Shown here: positions 18,217 through 26,096 of the stretch, in pieces
Position numbering within the stretch: position 1 is the stretch's first letter
Layout: every line of letters begins with the position of its first letter
Assembly (NCBI RefSeq): GCF_045617425.1
Contig: NZ_JAZLIO010000009.1
Location: forward strand, 496,001-560,000
DNA from: Carnobacterium_B sp045617425
GTDB taxonomy: Bacteria; Bacillota; Bacilli; Lactobacillales; Carnobacteriaceae
DNA length: 64,000 bases
Reading direction: 5' to 3'
Notes under the pieces: model-generated
Databases searched by the model: none
What the model saw: the letters and a program-made list of their open reading frames with translations, nothing else
Told to the model about the DNA's origin: nothing
Made by a program: the position numbers and the translations under genes

Positions 18217-18866
18217 TTAGAAACCTCCATTTCACCATTAACAAGTTGAATAATCCGACTGGATAATTGAACTTCCACTGGATTATGTGTCACCCATAAT
18301 ACGGTCACACCTTGTTCATGGTTGAGTGTATGAATCAATTTGCGAACAATTTCTTGATTTTCTGAATCCAAGGCGCTGGTTACTTCATCTAATAAAATTA
18401 CTTTAGGTAAAAACATTAGATTGCGGATCAATGCCACTCTTTGTTTTTCTCCACCTGACAAAGTATTCACTGATTTAGCCAAATACTCTTCTCCCAAACC
18501 AACTTCGTTTAAAGCGGATAACGCTTTTTGCTTATCAAACGTTTGATTTCTAATTTCATAGGGAAAGACTAAATTATCTTCTACTGTTTTTTCAAACAGT
18601 GTGGCTGTTTGAAAACAATAAGACACTTCCTTTCGATAACTAGTAGGTTCATAATCTTCAACTCGTTTATTTTGATAAAGGATTTCTCCGGAAGTTTGAG
18701 ATAACATGGACGCAACAATCTTTAATAGTGTACTTTTCCCACTTCCAGACGGGCCAGTAATCGTCACAAATTCTCCTTCTTCAACAGAAAAATCAATACC
18801 TTTTAAAATAACTTTTCCTTCTGCTTCATAGCCTAATTGTTTAATAGTCAATAGTGGTGCATTCAT
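18213..18866 (-). CDS. fetA: FetA/YbbL-family ABC transporter ATP-binding protein
   Basis: A 217-residue ATPase with Walker A GPSGSGKS (38-45), Q-loop FQTATLFE, signature LSGGEKQR, Walker B VILLDEVTSAL and the switch His in WVTHNP. The start is ATG 18866, directly after AGGAGGAAGAAAA; a longer frame up to 18923 has no ribosome site and starts with atypical sequence. Partner permease FetB follows with a 4-bp overlap. An iron exporter next to a manganese catalase-bearing region fits peroxide defence, as inference. Confidence 0.85.
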   Translation of the reverse strand: MNAPLLTIKQLGYEAEGKVILKGIDFSVEEGEFVTITGPSGSGKSTLLKIVASMLSQTSGEILYQNKRVEDYEPTSYRKEVSYCFQTATLFEKTVEDNLVFPYEIRNQTFDKQKALSALNEVGLGEEYLAKSVNTLSGGEKQRVALIRNLMFLPKVILLDEVTSALDSENQEIVRKLIHTLNHEQGVTVLWVTHNPVEVQLSSRIIQLVNGEMEVSK

Positions 18867-18942
18867 TTTTCTTCCTCCTAGATAACGTTTATGTATGAAC
18901 GATTTACTAAAAAATATATCCATTAAACATAGGATAACAAAA

Positions 18943-18976
18943 AAACTGCTAACCCAAAAGAAAAGGTTGGCAGTTT
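18943..18976 (-). terminator. terminator after the PepSY lipoprotein gene
   Basis: AAACTGC(C)AACC pairs with GGTTAGCAGTTT around an A-rich loop; the minus strand then reads TTTTTGTTATCC. Confidence 0.8.
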
Positions 18977-18983
18977 GTCTATT

Positions 18984-19601
18984 TTAGTCGTTATCCGTAG
19001 ATAAAAATTCTCCAGTTTCAGCGTTCAGTTGTACATCTATCTCGTTGTCGTTTTCTTCAAATTCTGCTGTAAATACTGGTGTTTTAGTATCATCGTCTGC
19101 TTCTATGTTCCATGACATAAGTGTTGCATTTAGAGCTTCTTCTTCAGCTTTAGTAATCAACTCATCGATTGCCATCAACTCATCTACCATAAGTTCTTGG
19201 TCGTCAAAATCAGCATCCTTTTTTTCTGTTCTATTCTTTGTTTCATCTCCGGTTTCAGCACTTACTTCCCACTCAATTTCTTCAGCATCGTTGAATCCAT
19301 TGATTTCAAAAGTATACTCGCCAAAGTCTTTATCAAAATCAATCGAAGTAATTGATGAATCTGGATACGTTTCTTGGAAACTAGCAATAGCTTGTTCATA
19401 GGTTACTGTAAAACTTTCCCCTTCAAAGTTCTTTGGATTCGAATTACTTTCTGAAGTTGTTGAACTTTCCATTGAACTAGTTGCCGATGATTCTGTTGTC
19501 GAGGTCGCTGAATCATTAGTCGTAGTGTCTGTTCCTCCACATGCTGCTAATAATAGCAAAGCACTTCCACTAACTAATCCTAATTTCAATTTCGTTAACA
19601 T
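18984..19601 (-). CDS. lipoprotein with two PepSY domains
   Basis: A 205-residue exported protein. The signal peptide ends in lipobox LLAAC with Cys 21, followed by a low-complexity Thr/Ser/Glu linker to about residue 60. Two PepSY-type units follow: the first from SFTVTYEQAIASFQETYPDS, the second from DELITKAEEEALNATLM, each ending in an ExxxxxETGE-like turn. PepSY domains often inhibit proteases; here only a cell-surface location is safe to infer. The ATG at 19601 has an AGGGAGA site. Confidence 0.8.
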   Translation of the reverse strand: MLTKLKLGLVSGSALLLLAACGGTDTTTNDSATSTTESSATSSMESSTTSESNSNPKNFEGESFTVTYEQAIASFQETYPDSSITSIDFDKDFGEYTFEINGFNDAEEIEWEVSAETGDETKNRTEKKDADFDDQELMVDELMAIDELITKAEEEALNATLMSWNIEADDDTKTPVFTAEFEENDNEIDVQLNAETGEFLSTDND

Positions 19602-19711
19602 TTTATCATCTCCCTTTCGCCTATTCTACCAAAAATTTTCTCACCTTTACATAAATCCGCCTCTATAGAAGTAAATTCAGTCTTAGGTTGTAGAATATGT
19701 TTAAGAAATAT

Positions 19712-20638
19712 TTAACTAGTTAGTTTTACTACTTTTTCCAATTCTGATTTCAAGAAGTTTGCTAATGCTAACATAGCAAACTTCTCTGCAACTTTTTCAG
19801 CATCAGCATTGTAATTGGTGTTTGTATTTACATCGTATGCATGCGCTACTCCGTCAGCGTCAAAAATAAATTCAATAGCTGCTACATCAATATTTTGTTC
19901 TTTAAGAAAGTGTTCATACTTTTTAATTTGTTCACTTGGCAATGAATCAATAATTGTAAATTTATTAGCTACTGGCACATCTCCAATTTGGCAGCTGTCT
20001 GCTGGGCATAATTCAAACCCATCGCTTGAATCGACTTTTACAGCATAAAAGAATTTCCCCCCAATAAACTCTGAACGGACGATTGTTCCATCAGCTGGCT
20101 TGATGTATTCTTGTATTAAACTTATACCATCAATTGAATCTTCAAATTCCGGACTAGACACATAAGATTTTAGCTCTTCAATAGATTGCAATAAACGAAC
20201 GCCCAAACCTTTTCCAGCACGGTTGTGCTTGATGATAAATGGAAATTTATTCAGCTTTTCCGCTGCTTTAAGGATGTGTTCTTTTCCAACTGCCCCATAT
20301 GTCTCAGGTGTTTGAATACCATATTTTTGCAAAGCTAAGTGTTGTTTTAATTTACTAACTTCTAATTCAATAGCTTTTGTTCCATTGAACACAACTGCAT
20401 TATGACTCTCCAGCCATGTTAACAGATTATCCGTTAATTCTGGTGCGTAACGGTGGCCACGCGTATGAGAAGAAGCACTCATTCGATTATAGAAAATTCC
20501 TACAGGGGGTTCTTCTTGGATATCGATCAATCCATCAGATAAGTCCCATAGTTCATAAGGGGCATTGATTTCATCTAAGCGTGCGGTCAAATGTCTTGTC
20601 CAATCGTTATTTTCATGAATAATATATATTTTTTTCAT
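19712..20638 (-). CDS. RimK-like ATP-grasp ligase
   Basis: A 308-residue ATP-grasp enzyme. The ATP lysine and glycine loop appear as FIIKHNRAGKGLGVRL (134-149), and Mg ligands E256, D269 and N271 in AIEFIFDADGVAHAYDVNTNTNYN (at about 254-277). This fold joins a carboxylate to an amine with ATP; RimK relatives add amino acids such as glutamate. A CPADSC segment (211-216) adds two cysteines near the active region. The gene starts 36 bp after the symporter stop, so both form an operon behind the Cys-rich leader. The substrate is unknown. Amino acid or peptide ligation with the imported compound is inference. Confidence 0.72.
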   Translation of the reverse strand: MKKIYIIHENNDWTRHLTARLDEINAPYELWDLSDGLIDIQEEPPVGIFYNRMSASSHTRGHRYAPELTDNLLTWLESHNAVVFNGTKAIELEVSKLKQHLALQKYGIQTPETYGAVGKEHILKAAEKLNKFPFIIKHNRAGKGLGVRLLQSIEELKSYVSSPEFEDSIDGISLIQEYIKPADGTIVRSEFIGGKFFYAVKVDSSDGFELCPADSCQIGDVPVANKFTIIDSLPSEQIKKYEHFLKEQNIDVAAIEFIFDADGVAHAYDVNTNTNYNADAEKVAEKFAMLALANFLKSELEKVVKLTS

Positions 20639-20674
20639 TTTACTCTCTCCTCATTCATCTTTATGTCTTCCTTG

Positions 20675-21937
20675 TTATTTCTTAGATTCCAAAGCTTCTT
20701 TAGTGAAATTCCCATTTTTCTCATACTCAAATGCAGTTTCTGACTGAGCAATTAAGACTGGTGCTAATGCATTACCAACAACGTTAACAGCTGACCGGCC
20801 CATGTTGATAAAGAAATCTACTGAAACCATCAGTGCAACTCCTTCAGCAGGTAAGCCAAGTTGTGTTGCTGCTGCTAATAATACCACTACTGCTCCCGAA
20901 GGAACGGCTGCAATGCCTTTAGTAATAATGGTTAAAAATAAAACAAGTGCGACTATCTCTCCAAATCCTAAAGTTACATCATACATGTTCACAATAAACA
21001 TTGTTGCTAAGCTAATATAAACACATGCTCCATCTAAATTAAATGAATAACCAAGCGGTGTTACAAAAGAAGAAACCGCCGGCGATACGCCAAATTTCTT
21101 CAATCGATCAATAAGAGATGGCAATACCACACTTGAGCTGCCTGTCGTAAAAACAAGAACGACCAAATCACTAATTTCTTTAAGTAATGCGAAGTAAGGT
21201 ACATGGAAAAACCAAGCAATGATTGGAAAAACGAGTAAGACTACAACCATGAACGCAAGATACGTAAATAAGACGAATTGCCCTAAAGAAAGTAAATTTC
21301 CGATTCCATAAGCGGCTATATCATATGCCAGAAATCCAAATACACCAATGGGAGCAAAAGAAATTGCATAATCTACCATTTTAAACATCGCTTGCGACCA
21401 TGATTCAAAAAATACAATAACTGGTTTTCCTTTTTCACCTATAGATACTAAAGATAGTCCTAGAAAAATACCAAAAAAGATAATCGGCAAAAGATTACCA
21501 TCTGCGAAAGCTTGAAATAGATTGCTAGGTACGATGCTTAGGAAAAAGCTTTGAAACTCAATCCCGCTTGCTATACCATCAAGTGACTCAGTTGAAATGC
21601 TACCTGTTTGGAATTTACTGCCAATTCCAGTCCATTTCCCCGCTAAAACACTCAAAATGATCAGGCCAGTTGTGACAGAAAAGAAATAGATAAAAGACTT
21701 ACCTGCTACTTTTCCAAAACTTTTAGAATCACTAATATTAACAATTGCTAAAATAATGACTGGAAAAATAAGCGGCACTATAATCATTTGAATCAAGTTC
21801 ATAAATATCGTTCCGAGTACTTCTAACTGCAGCCCTGCACTTTTACTGGAGTACCCGACAATTATACCTGCCAAAGCACCAATGATAACTTGCAACATTA
21901 AGCTTGGCTTTTTCATCGTTCTAGTGTTTCCTGACAT
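20675..21937 (-). CDS. DAACS-family cation symporter (dicarboxylate/amino acid)
   Basis: A 420-residue glutamate-transporter-fold membrane protein. The re-entrant hairpin TTGSSSVVLP is at 264-273, the NMDGT-type sodium motif reads NLDGA (300-304), and the substrate-site helix reads D374, N378, R381, N385, N389. In GltPh the corresponding positions are D390, D394, R397, N401 and D405, so the Asp that binds the amino group and the last sodium Asp are Asn here. R381 suggests an acidic group on the substrate. It follows an attenuator-like leader with Cys codons and precedes an ATP-grasp ligase. TcyP-type cystine transport is one option. Confidence 0.85.
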   Translation of the reverse strand: MSGNTRTMKKPSLMLQVIIGALAGIIVGYSSKSAGLQLEVLGTIFMNLIQMIIVPLIFPVIILAIVNISDSKSFGKVAGKSFIYFFSVTTGLIILSVLAGKWTGIGSKFQTGSISTESLDGIASGIEFQSFFLSIVPSNLFQAFADGNLLPIIFFGIFLGLSLVSIGEKGKPVIVFFESWSQAMFKMVDYAISFAPIGVFGFLAYDIAAYGIGNLLSLGQFVLFTYLAFMVVVLLVFPIIAWFFHVPYFALLKEISDLVVLVFTTGSSSVVLPSLIDRLKKFGVSPAVSSFVTPLGYSFNLDGACVYISLATMFIVNMYDVTLGFGEIVALVLFLTIITKGIAAVPSGAVVVLLAAATQLGLPAEGVALMVSVDFFINMGRSAVNVVGNALAPVLIAQSETAFEYEKNGNFTKEALESKK

Positions 21938-21972
21938 GATCTATTTTCCTCCAATCGGTTAATAAAGAGTAC

Positions 21973-22007
21973 AAAAAAAGTGCATGAGTAATATTACACT
22001 CATGCAC
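21973..22007 (-). terminator. intrinsic terminator in the leader of the symporter operon (attenuator)
   Basis: On the minus strand GTGCATGAGT pairs perfectly with ACTCATGCAC around 8 nt and runs into TTTTTTT. It lies between the leader ORF and the symporter start (36 bp before it), so it must be bypassed to express the operon. Its 5' arm contains CATGAGTG, exactly complementary to CACTCATG within the leader ORF (22148-22155), which would give an antiterminator. Confidence 0.88.
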
Positions 22008-22101
22008 AGTTGGATCACCTTAACAATTAACGAAAAAACGCCCTGAGTATGCCAAAAGCAGGCTTAGATGTGTCTTGTCCTTATTGAAAGAGCTACTCTA
22101 A

Positions 22102-22206
22102 TTAGTTAAATAGGAAAGAAGCTCTAGTAAAAGATGATTGCTGATAACATGAGTGGTTCATACAACATGGACAACACAACACGTTCATACAAATCATCTT
22201 TTTCAT
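22102..22206 (-). CDS. cysteine-rich 34-residue leader peptide
   Basis: A 35-codon ORF starting at ATG 22206 behind a strong GAAGGAGGAAG site. The peptide begins MKKMICMNVLCCPCC and has Cys at 6, 11, 12, 14, 15 and 20, then a Ser/Phe-rich tail. It is transcribed from a consensus promoter and ends 95 bp before a perfect intrinsic terminator. Six Cys codons in the first 20 suggest ribosome stalling when charged tRNA-Cys is scarce. Inside the ORF, AAAAGATGATT and AATCATCTTTT form an 11-bp inverted repeat around the Cys codons. A metal-binding micro-protein is the alternative. Confidence 0.7.
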   Translation of the reverse strand: MKKMICMNVLCCPCCMNHSCYQQSSFTRASFLFN

Positions 22207-22250
22207 ATTCGCTTCCTCCTTCTTAGGTTATTTTTTAATTTTCTTTAAAG

Positions 22251-22308
22251 GTGAGCGCTCACACAGTTAAAGTAGACTTATTGTAACAATCTCCAATTTC
22301 ATTGTCAA
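22251..22308 (-). promoter_or_regulatory. promoter of the leader-symporter operon with downstream operator palindrome
   Basis: Reading leftward, TTGACA (22308-22303), a 17-bp spacer and TACAAT (22285-22280) form a near-consensus promoter. About 11-22 bp after the expected transcription start is the perfect 12-bp palindrome GTGAGCGCTCAC (22251-22262), positioned for a repressor. Its core equals that of LacI-family operators. A second palindrome with core GAGCGCTC is at 60583-60594. Confidence 0.8.
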
Positions 22309-22349
22309 CTGTTCATTCTAAATGAGTAAAGTTAAGAACATGCTCCTAG

Positions 22350-23273
22350 TTAGTCTATTTTTTCTACGACTACTTTTCTTTGTAAGTTCTCAGCATCTTT
22401 AACACTAAAGGATGAACTATCATTATATTGAACTTTACTAGCTGAACAAGCTGTAGCAAACGTTAAAGAATCAACAAAAGACTTTTTTTGCGTTAAAGAA
22501 GCTAAAAATGAACCGACAAAACAATCGCCAGCACCTGTATCATTTTTAACAACTACAGACGGAGGTTTAATTTGATACAATTCATCTGCATGGCCGCAGA
22601 GACTACCTGATCCACCTTGAGACACGATAACGTAATCAATTGTTTTTGTTAGTTCTTCTACCGTTTCCACCAACGTCTGACCATGTTGGGATAATTCTTG
22701 TATTTCAAATCTGTTTGGCTTAATAAAATTGACACCACATTTTACAGCTGATTTTAAAGCTTCCCCTGAAAGATCACAAGCAATAAAACAGCCTATGTTG
22801 TTCAATAGCCTCATTAGTTTTTCTAAATCTTTAATTTCAAAACCCGGAGGCATAGAGCCCGCTATCAAAACTGTGTCTTTCGCTTCCACCTTTTCTTCAA
22901 TTTTATCAAATAATAAAGACTTAGCATAACTAGAAACGTCGTATCCTTTTTCAGTAATCAGAATACTGCCGCTGATTCCTTTTTCTAAGATTACGTAACT
23001 TTCTCTTGTTGGTTTGCCATAAATTTCTACAAAGTCATGGTTGATATTTTTTTGTTCCAGTATTTTATCTAACTGTCCTTTATTGGTCGTGCCACAAAAA
23101 CCTAATGCTTGATTTTCGACGCCCAACTTACTCATAGCAAACGAACCATGATGTCCTTTGCCACCTATATCATAAGCAATGCTCTCTAAGCGATTGTTCT
23201 TTTCTTTGGTCAATTCTCCATCAAGATGTAACAAACGGTCAATAGTTGGGTTTAAAGTGATTGTATAAATCAT
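22350..23273 (-). CDS. PfkB-family hexose-phosphate kinase (1-phosphofructokinase/tagatose-6-phosphate kinase type)
   Basis: A 307-residue ribokinase-fold kinase of the FruK/LacC group. TLNPTIDR at the N-terminus and GGKGHHGSFAMSKLG mark the sugar-phosphate site; GAGDCFVGSFLASL near residue 252 contains the catalytic Asp. The GKGxN motif common in FruK reads GKGHH, a small deviation. The substrate is fructose-1-phosphate or tagatose-6-phosphate by family. It lies downstream of the alpha-glucoside PTS operon, separated by a terminator, so it likely has its own promoter. AGGAGGA precedes ATG 23273. Confidence 0.8.
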   Translation of the reverse strand: MIYTITLNPTIDRLLHLDGELTKEKNNRLESIAYDIGGKGHHGSFAMSKLGVENQALGFCGTTNKGQLDKILEQKNINHDFVEIYGKPTRESYVILEKGISGSILITEKGYDVSSYAKSLLFDKIEEKVEAKDTVLIAGSMPPGFEIKDLEKLMRLLNNIGCFIACDLSGEALKSAVKCGVNFIKPNRFEIQELSQHGQTLVETVEELTKTIDYVIVSQGGSGSLCGHADELYQIKPPSVVVKNDTGAGDCFVGSFLASLTQKKSFVDSLTFATACSASKVQYNDSSSFSVKDAENLQRKVVVEKID

Positions 23274-23346
23274 TGGATATCCTCCTCTTTTTGAAACCGA
23301 TAGGGCTATTTACAAATTATTATACCATTTAACCAAAATGTTCCAT

Positions 23347-23374
23347 AAAAAAACCACTGTTTAAAGTGGTTTTA
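23347..23374 (-). terminator. terminator ending the alpha-glucoside operon
   Basis: AAAACCACT pairs with AGTGGTTTT, and the minus strand continues in T's. It follows the 155-residue membrane protein gene by 13 bp. Confidence 0.85.
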
Positions 23375-23387
23375 CTCAACTATTCTT

Positions 23388-23855
23388 TTAAGTTAAGGTA
23401 ATTCGGATAAACGCAAAACACACGAATAACGATAGCACTGCTAAAATACTAATGATTACTGTTAATAGTAATGCAAGATTAGAGACGGCACCTTCTTTAT
23501 TTTCTTTTAACACTATCCCTTGCTTTATAGACATATAGCCAAGAATAATAGCTACTACGTTTCCAGTCAATAAATTACTTGCCATAAAAGCAATCATCGT
23601 TCGCTTCCAAATTTTTTCACTTGACTGATTTTGTGCCGTAGACAATACCGCAAACCAGAAGAATGAAAGCAAAGCAATCAACAACATAACTGAATTTATC
23701 GGCTGACTTGTTAAATATACAGCAAAGCTTTCATCTCTTAATCCAGCATTTACAGCAAAATAAATAAAAAACAGAATTGGAGCTAAAATTAAGTAAACTC
23801 GTAAAAACAGTGTTGGTTGAACCTTATTTTGTACTAAAGATAAAGGGTTCTTCAT
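23388..23855 (-). CDS. four-helix membrane protein of unknown function
   Basis: A 155-residue protein with four hydrophobic segments (about 18-38, 52-72, 90-108, 127-150) and basic loops. I do not recognise the family. Its ATG follows the TAA stop of the rpiR gene with no gap, so it is translationally coupled and ends the glvC-glvA-rpiR unit. The context suggests an accessory role in alpha-glucoside use, which is inference only. Confidence 0.65.
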   Translation of the reverse strand: MKNPLSLVQNKVQPTLFLRVYLILAPILFFIYFAVNAGLRDESFAVYLTSQPINSVMLLIALLSFFWFAVLSTAQNQSSEKIWKRTMIAFMASNLLTGNVVAIILGYMSIKQGIVLKENKEGAVSNLALLLTVIISILAVLSLFVCFAFIRITLT

Positions 23856-24635
23856 TTATTCATCCTGCCTTTCAAACTCGTTCTGTTGATAAAAATCAAG
23901 ATAAGTTCTAAATAATGAGTCGGTAACTTGAAAAAGTGGTAAGAAGGAAAAGATATCTTCGCCATTTAAAACAATTGGCGTAGCTTGGAAATAGAGATTG
24001 TGTGTTGCCATAGAAGCTAAATTGTTATTTCTTAGACTAGTAATAGATAAGATAGGAATTTCTTTCAATTTAAGCATGGTCATTTCATCTTTTACTTCTT
24101 GAATATCTCCGCTTAAAGATAAGACAATCAATAAGTCATCTTCTGTAATAGTCGATGCTGCAGCCATTTGTAGCTCTCTTTGAGCGGATAGAAGAATTAA
24201 AAACTTTTCTAACGGTACCATGTTCCGTCTAAAATCCGAAAGAACATCTCTTTGTCCCCAACCAGTTCCATAACAAAAAATGCGTTTCGCAGAATAAATT
24301 TCTTTTAAGATAGGAACTACATCTGTTTGATTAAATAACTTTGCAGTTGCTATATTATCTTCACTTTGCAGTGAACTAAAGCTTACTTGAGCCACATTTC
24401 TTTGTGTTTGGTCGGAATCTTTTTTTAAACTGTATTTAAATTCACTAAATCCTGAGAATCCTAATTTCTTTGCCAACCTTACAATGGATGATTTTGAAGT
24501 AAGGGTTTTTTGTGCCAATTCAACAATCGGCATCGTTTGGCATTTATTTTTATGTTTCATAACGTATGATATGATTTGTAAATCATTTTCATTTAGTTCA
24601 TGGAAATGCTGGTTAACGAGTACTTCTAAATCCAA
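23856..24635 (-). CDS. RpiR-family transcriptional regulator of the alpha-glucoside operon
   Basis: A 259-residue regulator. The N-terminal helix-turn-helix covers about residues 1-75, with TLTSKSSIVRLAKKLGFSGFSEFKYSLK as recognition part. A SIS sugar-phosphate domain follows (FCYGTGWGQRDVLSDFRRN and VLSLSGDIQEV). It lies directly downstream of glvA with a hairpin between them. B. subtilis controls its glv operon with an RpiR-type activator, so this is the likely local regulator, sensing a phosphorylated glucoside. Confidence 0.85.
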   Translation of the reverse strand: MDLEVLVNQHFHELNENDLQIISYVMKHKNKCQTMPIVELAQKTLTSKSSIVRLAKKLGFSGFSEFKYSLKKDSDQTQRNVAQVSFSSLQSEDNIATAKLFNQTDVVPILKEIYSAKRIFCYGTGWGQRDVLSDFRRNMVPLEKFLILLSAQRELQMAAASTITEDDLLIVLSLSGDIQEVKDEMTMLKLKEIPILSITSLRNNNLASMATHNLYFQATPIVLNGEDIFSFLPLFQVTDSLFRTYLDFYQQNEFERQDE

Positions 24636-24662
24636 GTAAATCTCTCCCTGCTATTAGCAATG

Positions 24663-24702
24663 TATAAAAACATGAAGAATACAATCTCTCCATGTTTTTA
24701 TA
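24663..24702. terminator. hairpin between glvA and rpiR
   Basis: TATAAAAACATG and CATGTTTTTATA form a perfect 12-bp stem with T-rich ends on both strands. It probably lowers transcription of rpiR relative to glvC-glvA. Confidence 0.75.
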
Positions 24703-24724
24703 TATACTATTATAGCATAGCTGA

Positions 24725-26068
24725 TTATCTTAGTTCAGGCCAGAACCCTTTATTAGCTACAATCAAATCATCTAATATTTCTCGTGCTACACGAGCATTA
24801 GGTACAATTTTAGATACAGTCAGTGCTTGCCATAATTTTTGGTAAGAACCTTCTTCCCAAGCTTCAACGACTAATTTTTCAACAGCTACTTGTTGTTCCA
24901 TCATTCCTTTTTGGAAAAGTGGAATTTCTCCTTGATTGATTTTTTCTGGACCATTTGAACCAACGATACACGGGATTTCTACCATAGCTGTCGGATCAAA
25001 GTTAGAGATGGCACCATCATTTGGTACGATCAATAACATTCTTTCATGAGTATTATAAGCAATCGCTCTTGCTAAATCGACAATATATGAAGCATGGTCA
25101 TCAGTTACTAATTTTGCATCTTCCGCTGTCTTAATATTTGAAATGCGGTTGCATTCAGAAAAGACTTGTTTTTCACGATTGTCCATTACTTCATTCGCAC
25201 GCGTGTAATTAGGATTTGATTTTTCAGCTTCATCTTGTGGGAACAAGTAGTACTTCAAGTACGTATTTGGTAAAGTATTTGGATCTAAAGCAAAGGTTTC
25301 TTTTGCTTTACCGTATGTGTGCATCCAGCTTGGCTCAATATCTTCACCTGGAATGCCTTCTAGTTCACCGGGAGTAACATATCCGTGATCTGCAACATGT
25401 TTTTTGATTGCCGGCATCAAATCATTACCATCTTTATCACTAATATCTGTCCACCACCCAAAGTGATTCAAGCCGTAATATCGAACTGTCATGTCTTTAC
25501 GACTTTTCAGTCCTAATATTTCCGCCATACGGTGCTCGATTCCAACCGGCATATCACAAATATTGATAATTTTGCTATTTGGTCTTAGCTTACGAGTTGC
25601 TTCTGCCACGATTGCTGCTGGATTCGAATAGTTTAACATCCAAGCATCTGGCGAGTATTGTTCCATGTAATCAACTAATTCTAATACGCCTCCAATTGAA
25701 CGCATCCCATAAGAGATCCCACCTGGCCCACATGTTTCTTGTCCAATTACGCCATATTTTAAAGGGATTTTTTCATCTTGCTCACGCATAGCATATTTCC
25801 CAACTCGGATATGTGCCATCACAAAGTCAATATCAGTAAAAGCTGTTTCTGGATCAGTAGTTGCTAAAAACTCAATTTCTGGTGCACGTTCTTGTAATAC
25901 GATTTCTACAGCATCTGCAATTTGTTTTTGTCTTTCCTCATCATTATCATAGAATTTGATTTGACGAATCGGGAATATTTCTAAATTTTCTAATAGCATC
26001 ATAATGATTCCTGGTGTAAAAGTACTTCCTCCACCTGCTACTAAAATTGATTGTTTTTTTAAAGTCAT
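24725..26068 (-). CDS. glvA: 6-phospho-alpha-glucosidase (GH4)
   Basis: A 447-residue NAD- and metal-dependent glycosidase of family GH4. The Rossmann loop VAGGGSTFTPG (residues 9-19), the NICDMPVGIEHR metal/substrate segment near 170 and YYGLNHFGWW near 195 are all present. It splits 6-phospho-maltose and similar alpha-glucoside phosphates into glucose and glucose-6-phosphate. It is 28 bp downstream of glvC, the matching PTS transporter. AAGGAG precedes the ATG. Confidence 0.92.
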   Translation of the reverse strand: MTLKKQSILVAGGGSTFTPGIIMMLLENLEIFPIRQIKFYDNDEERQKQIADAVEIVLQERAPEIEFLATTDPETAFTDIDFVMAHIRVGKYAMREQDEKIPLKYGVIGQETCGPGGISYGMRSIGGVLELVDYMEQYSPDAWMLNYSNPAAIVAEATRKLRPNSKIINICDMPVGIEHRMAEILGLKSRKDMTVRYYGLNHFGWWTDISDKDGNDLMPAIKKHVADHGYVTPGELEGIPGEDIEPSWMHTYGKAKETFALDPNTLPNTYLKYYLFPQDEAEKSNPNYTRANEVMDNREKQVFSECNRISNIKTAEDAKLVTDDHASYIVDLARAIAYNTHERMLLIVPNDGAISNFDPTAMVEIPCIVGSNGPEKINQGEIPLFQKGMMEQQVAVEKLVVEAWEEGSYQKLWQALTVSKIVPNARVAREILDDLIVANKGFWPELR

Positions 26069-26096
26069 ATTTATCTACTCCTTAAGTTTATTTTAT

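Noticed and set aside
22025..22060. A second terminator in the symporter leader (GGGCG followed by six T's on the minus strand)
   Set aside because: The possible upstream arm GCCTG needs bulges to pair, so the stem is weak. It may act as a pause site, but I do not list it as a terminator.
22251..22262. GTGAGCGCTCAC as a true lac operator
   Set aside because: The core is identical to the symmetric lac operator, but no lac gene or LacI regulator is present; only a generic repressor site can be claimed.
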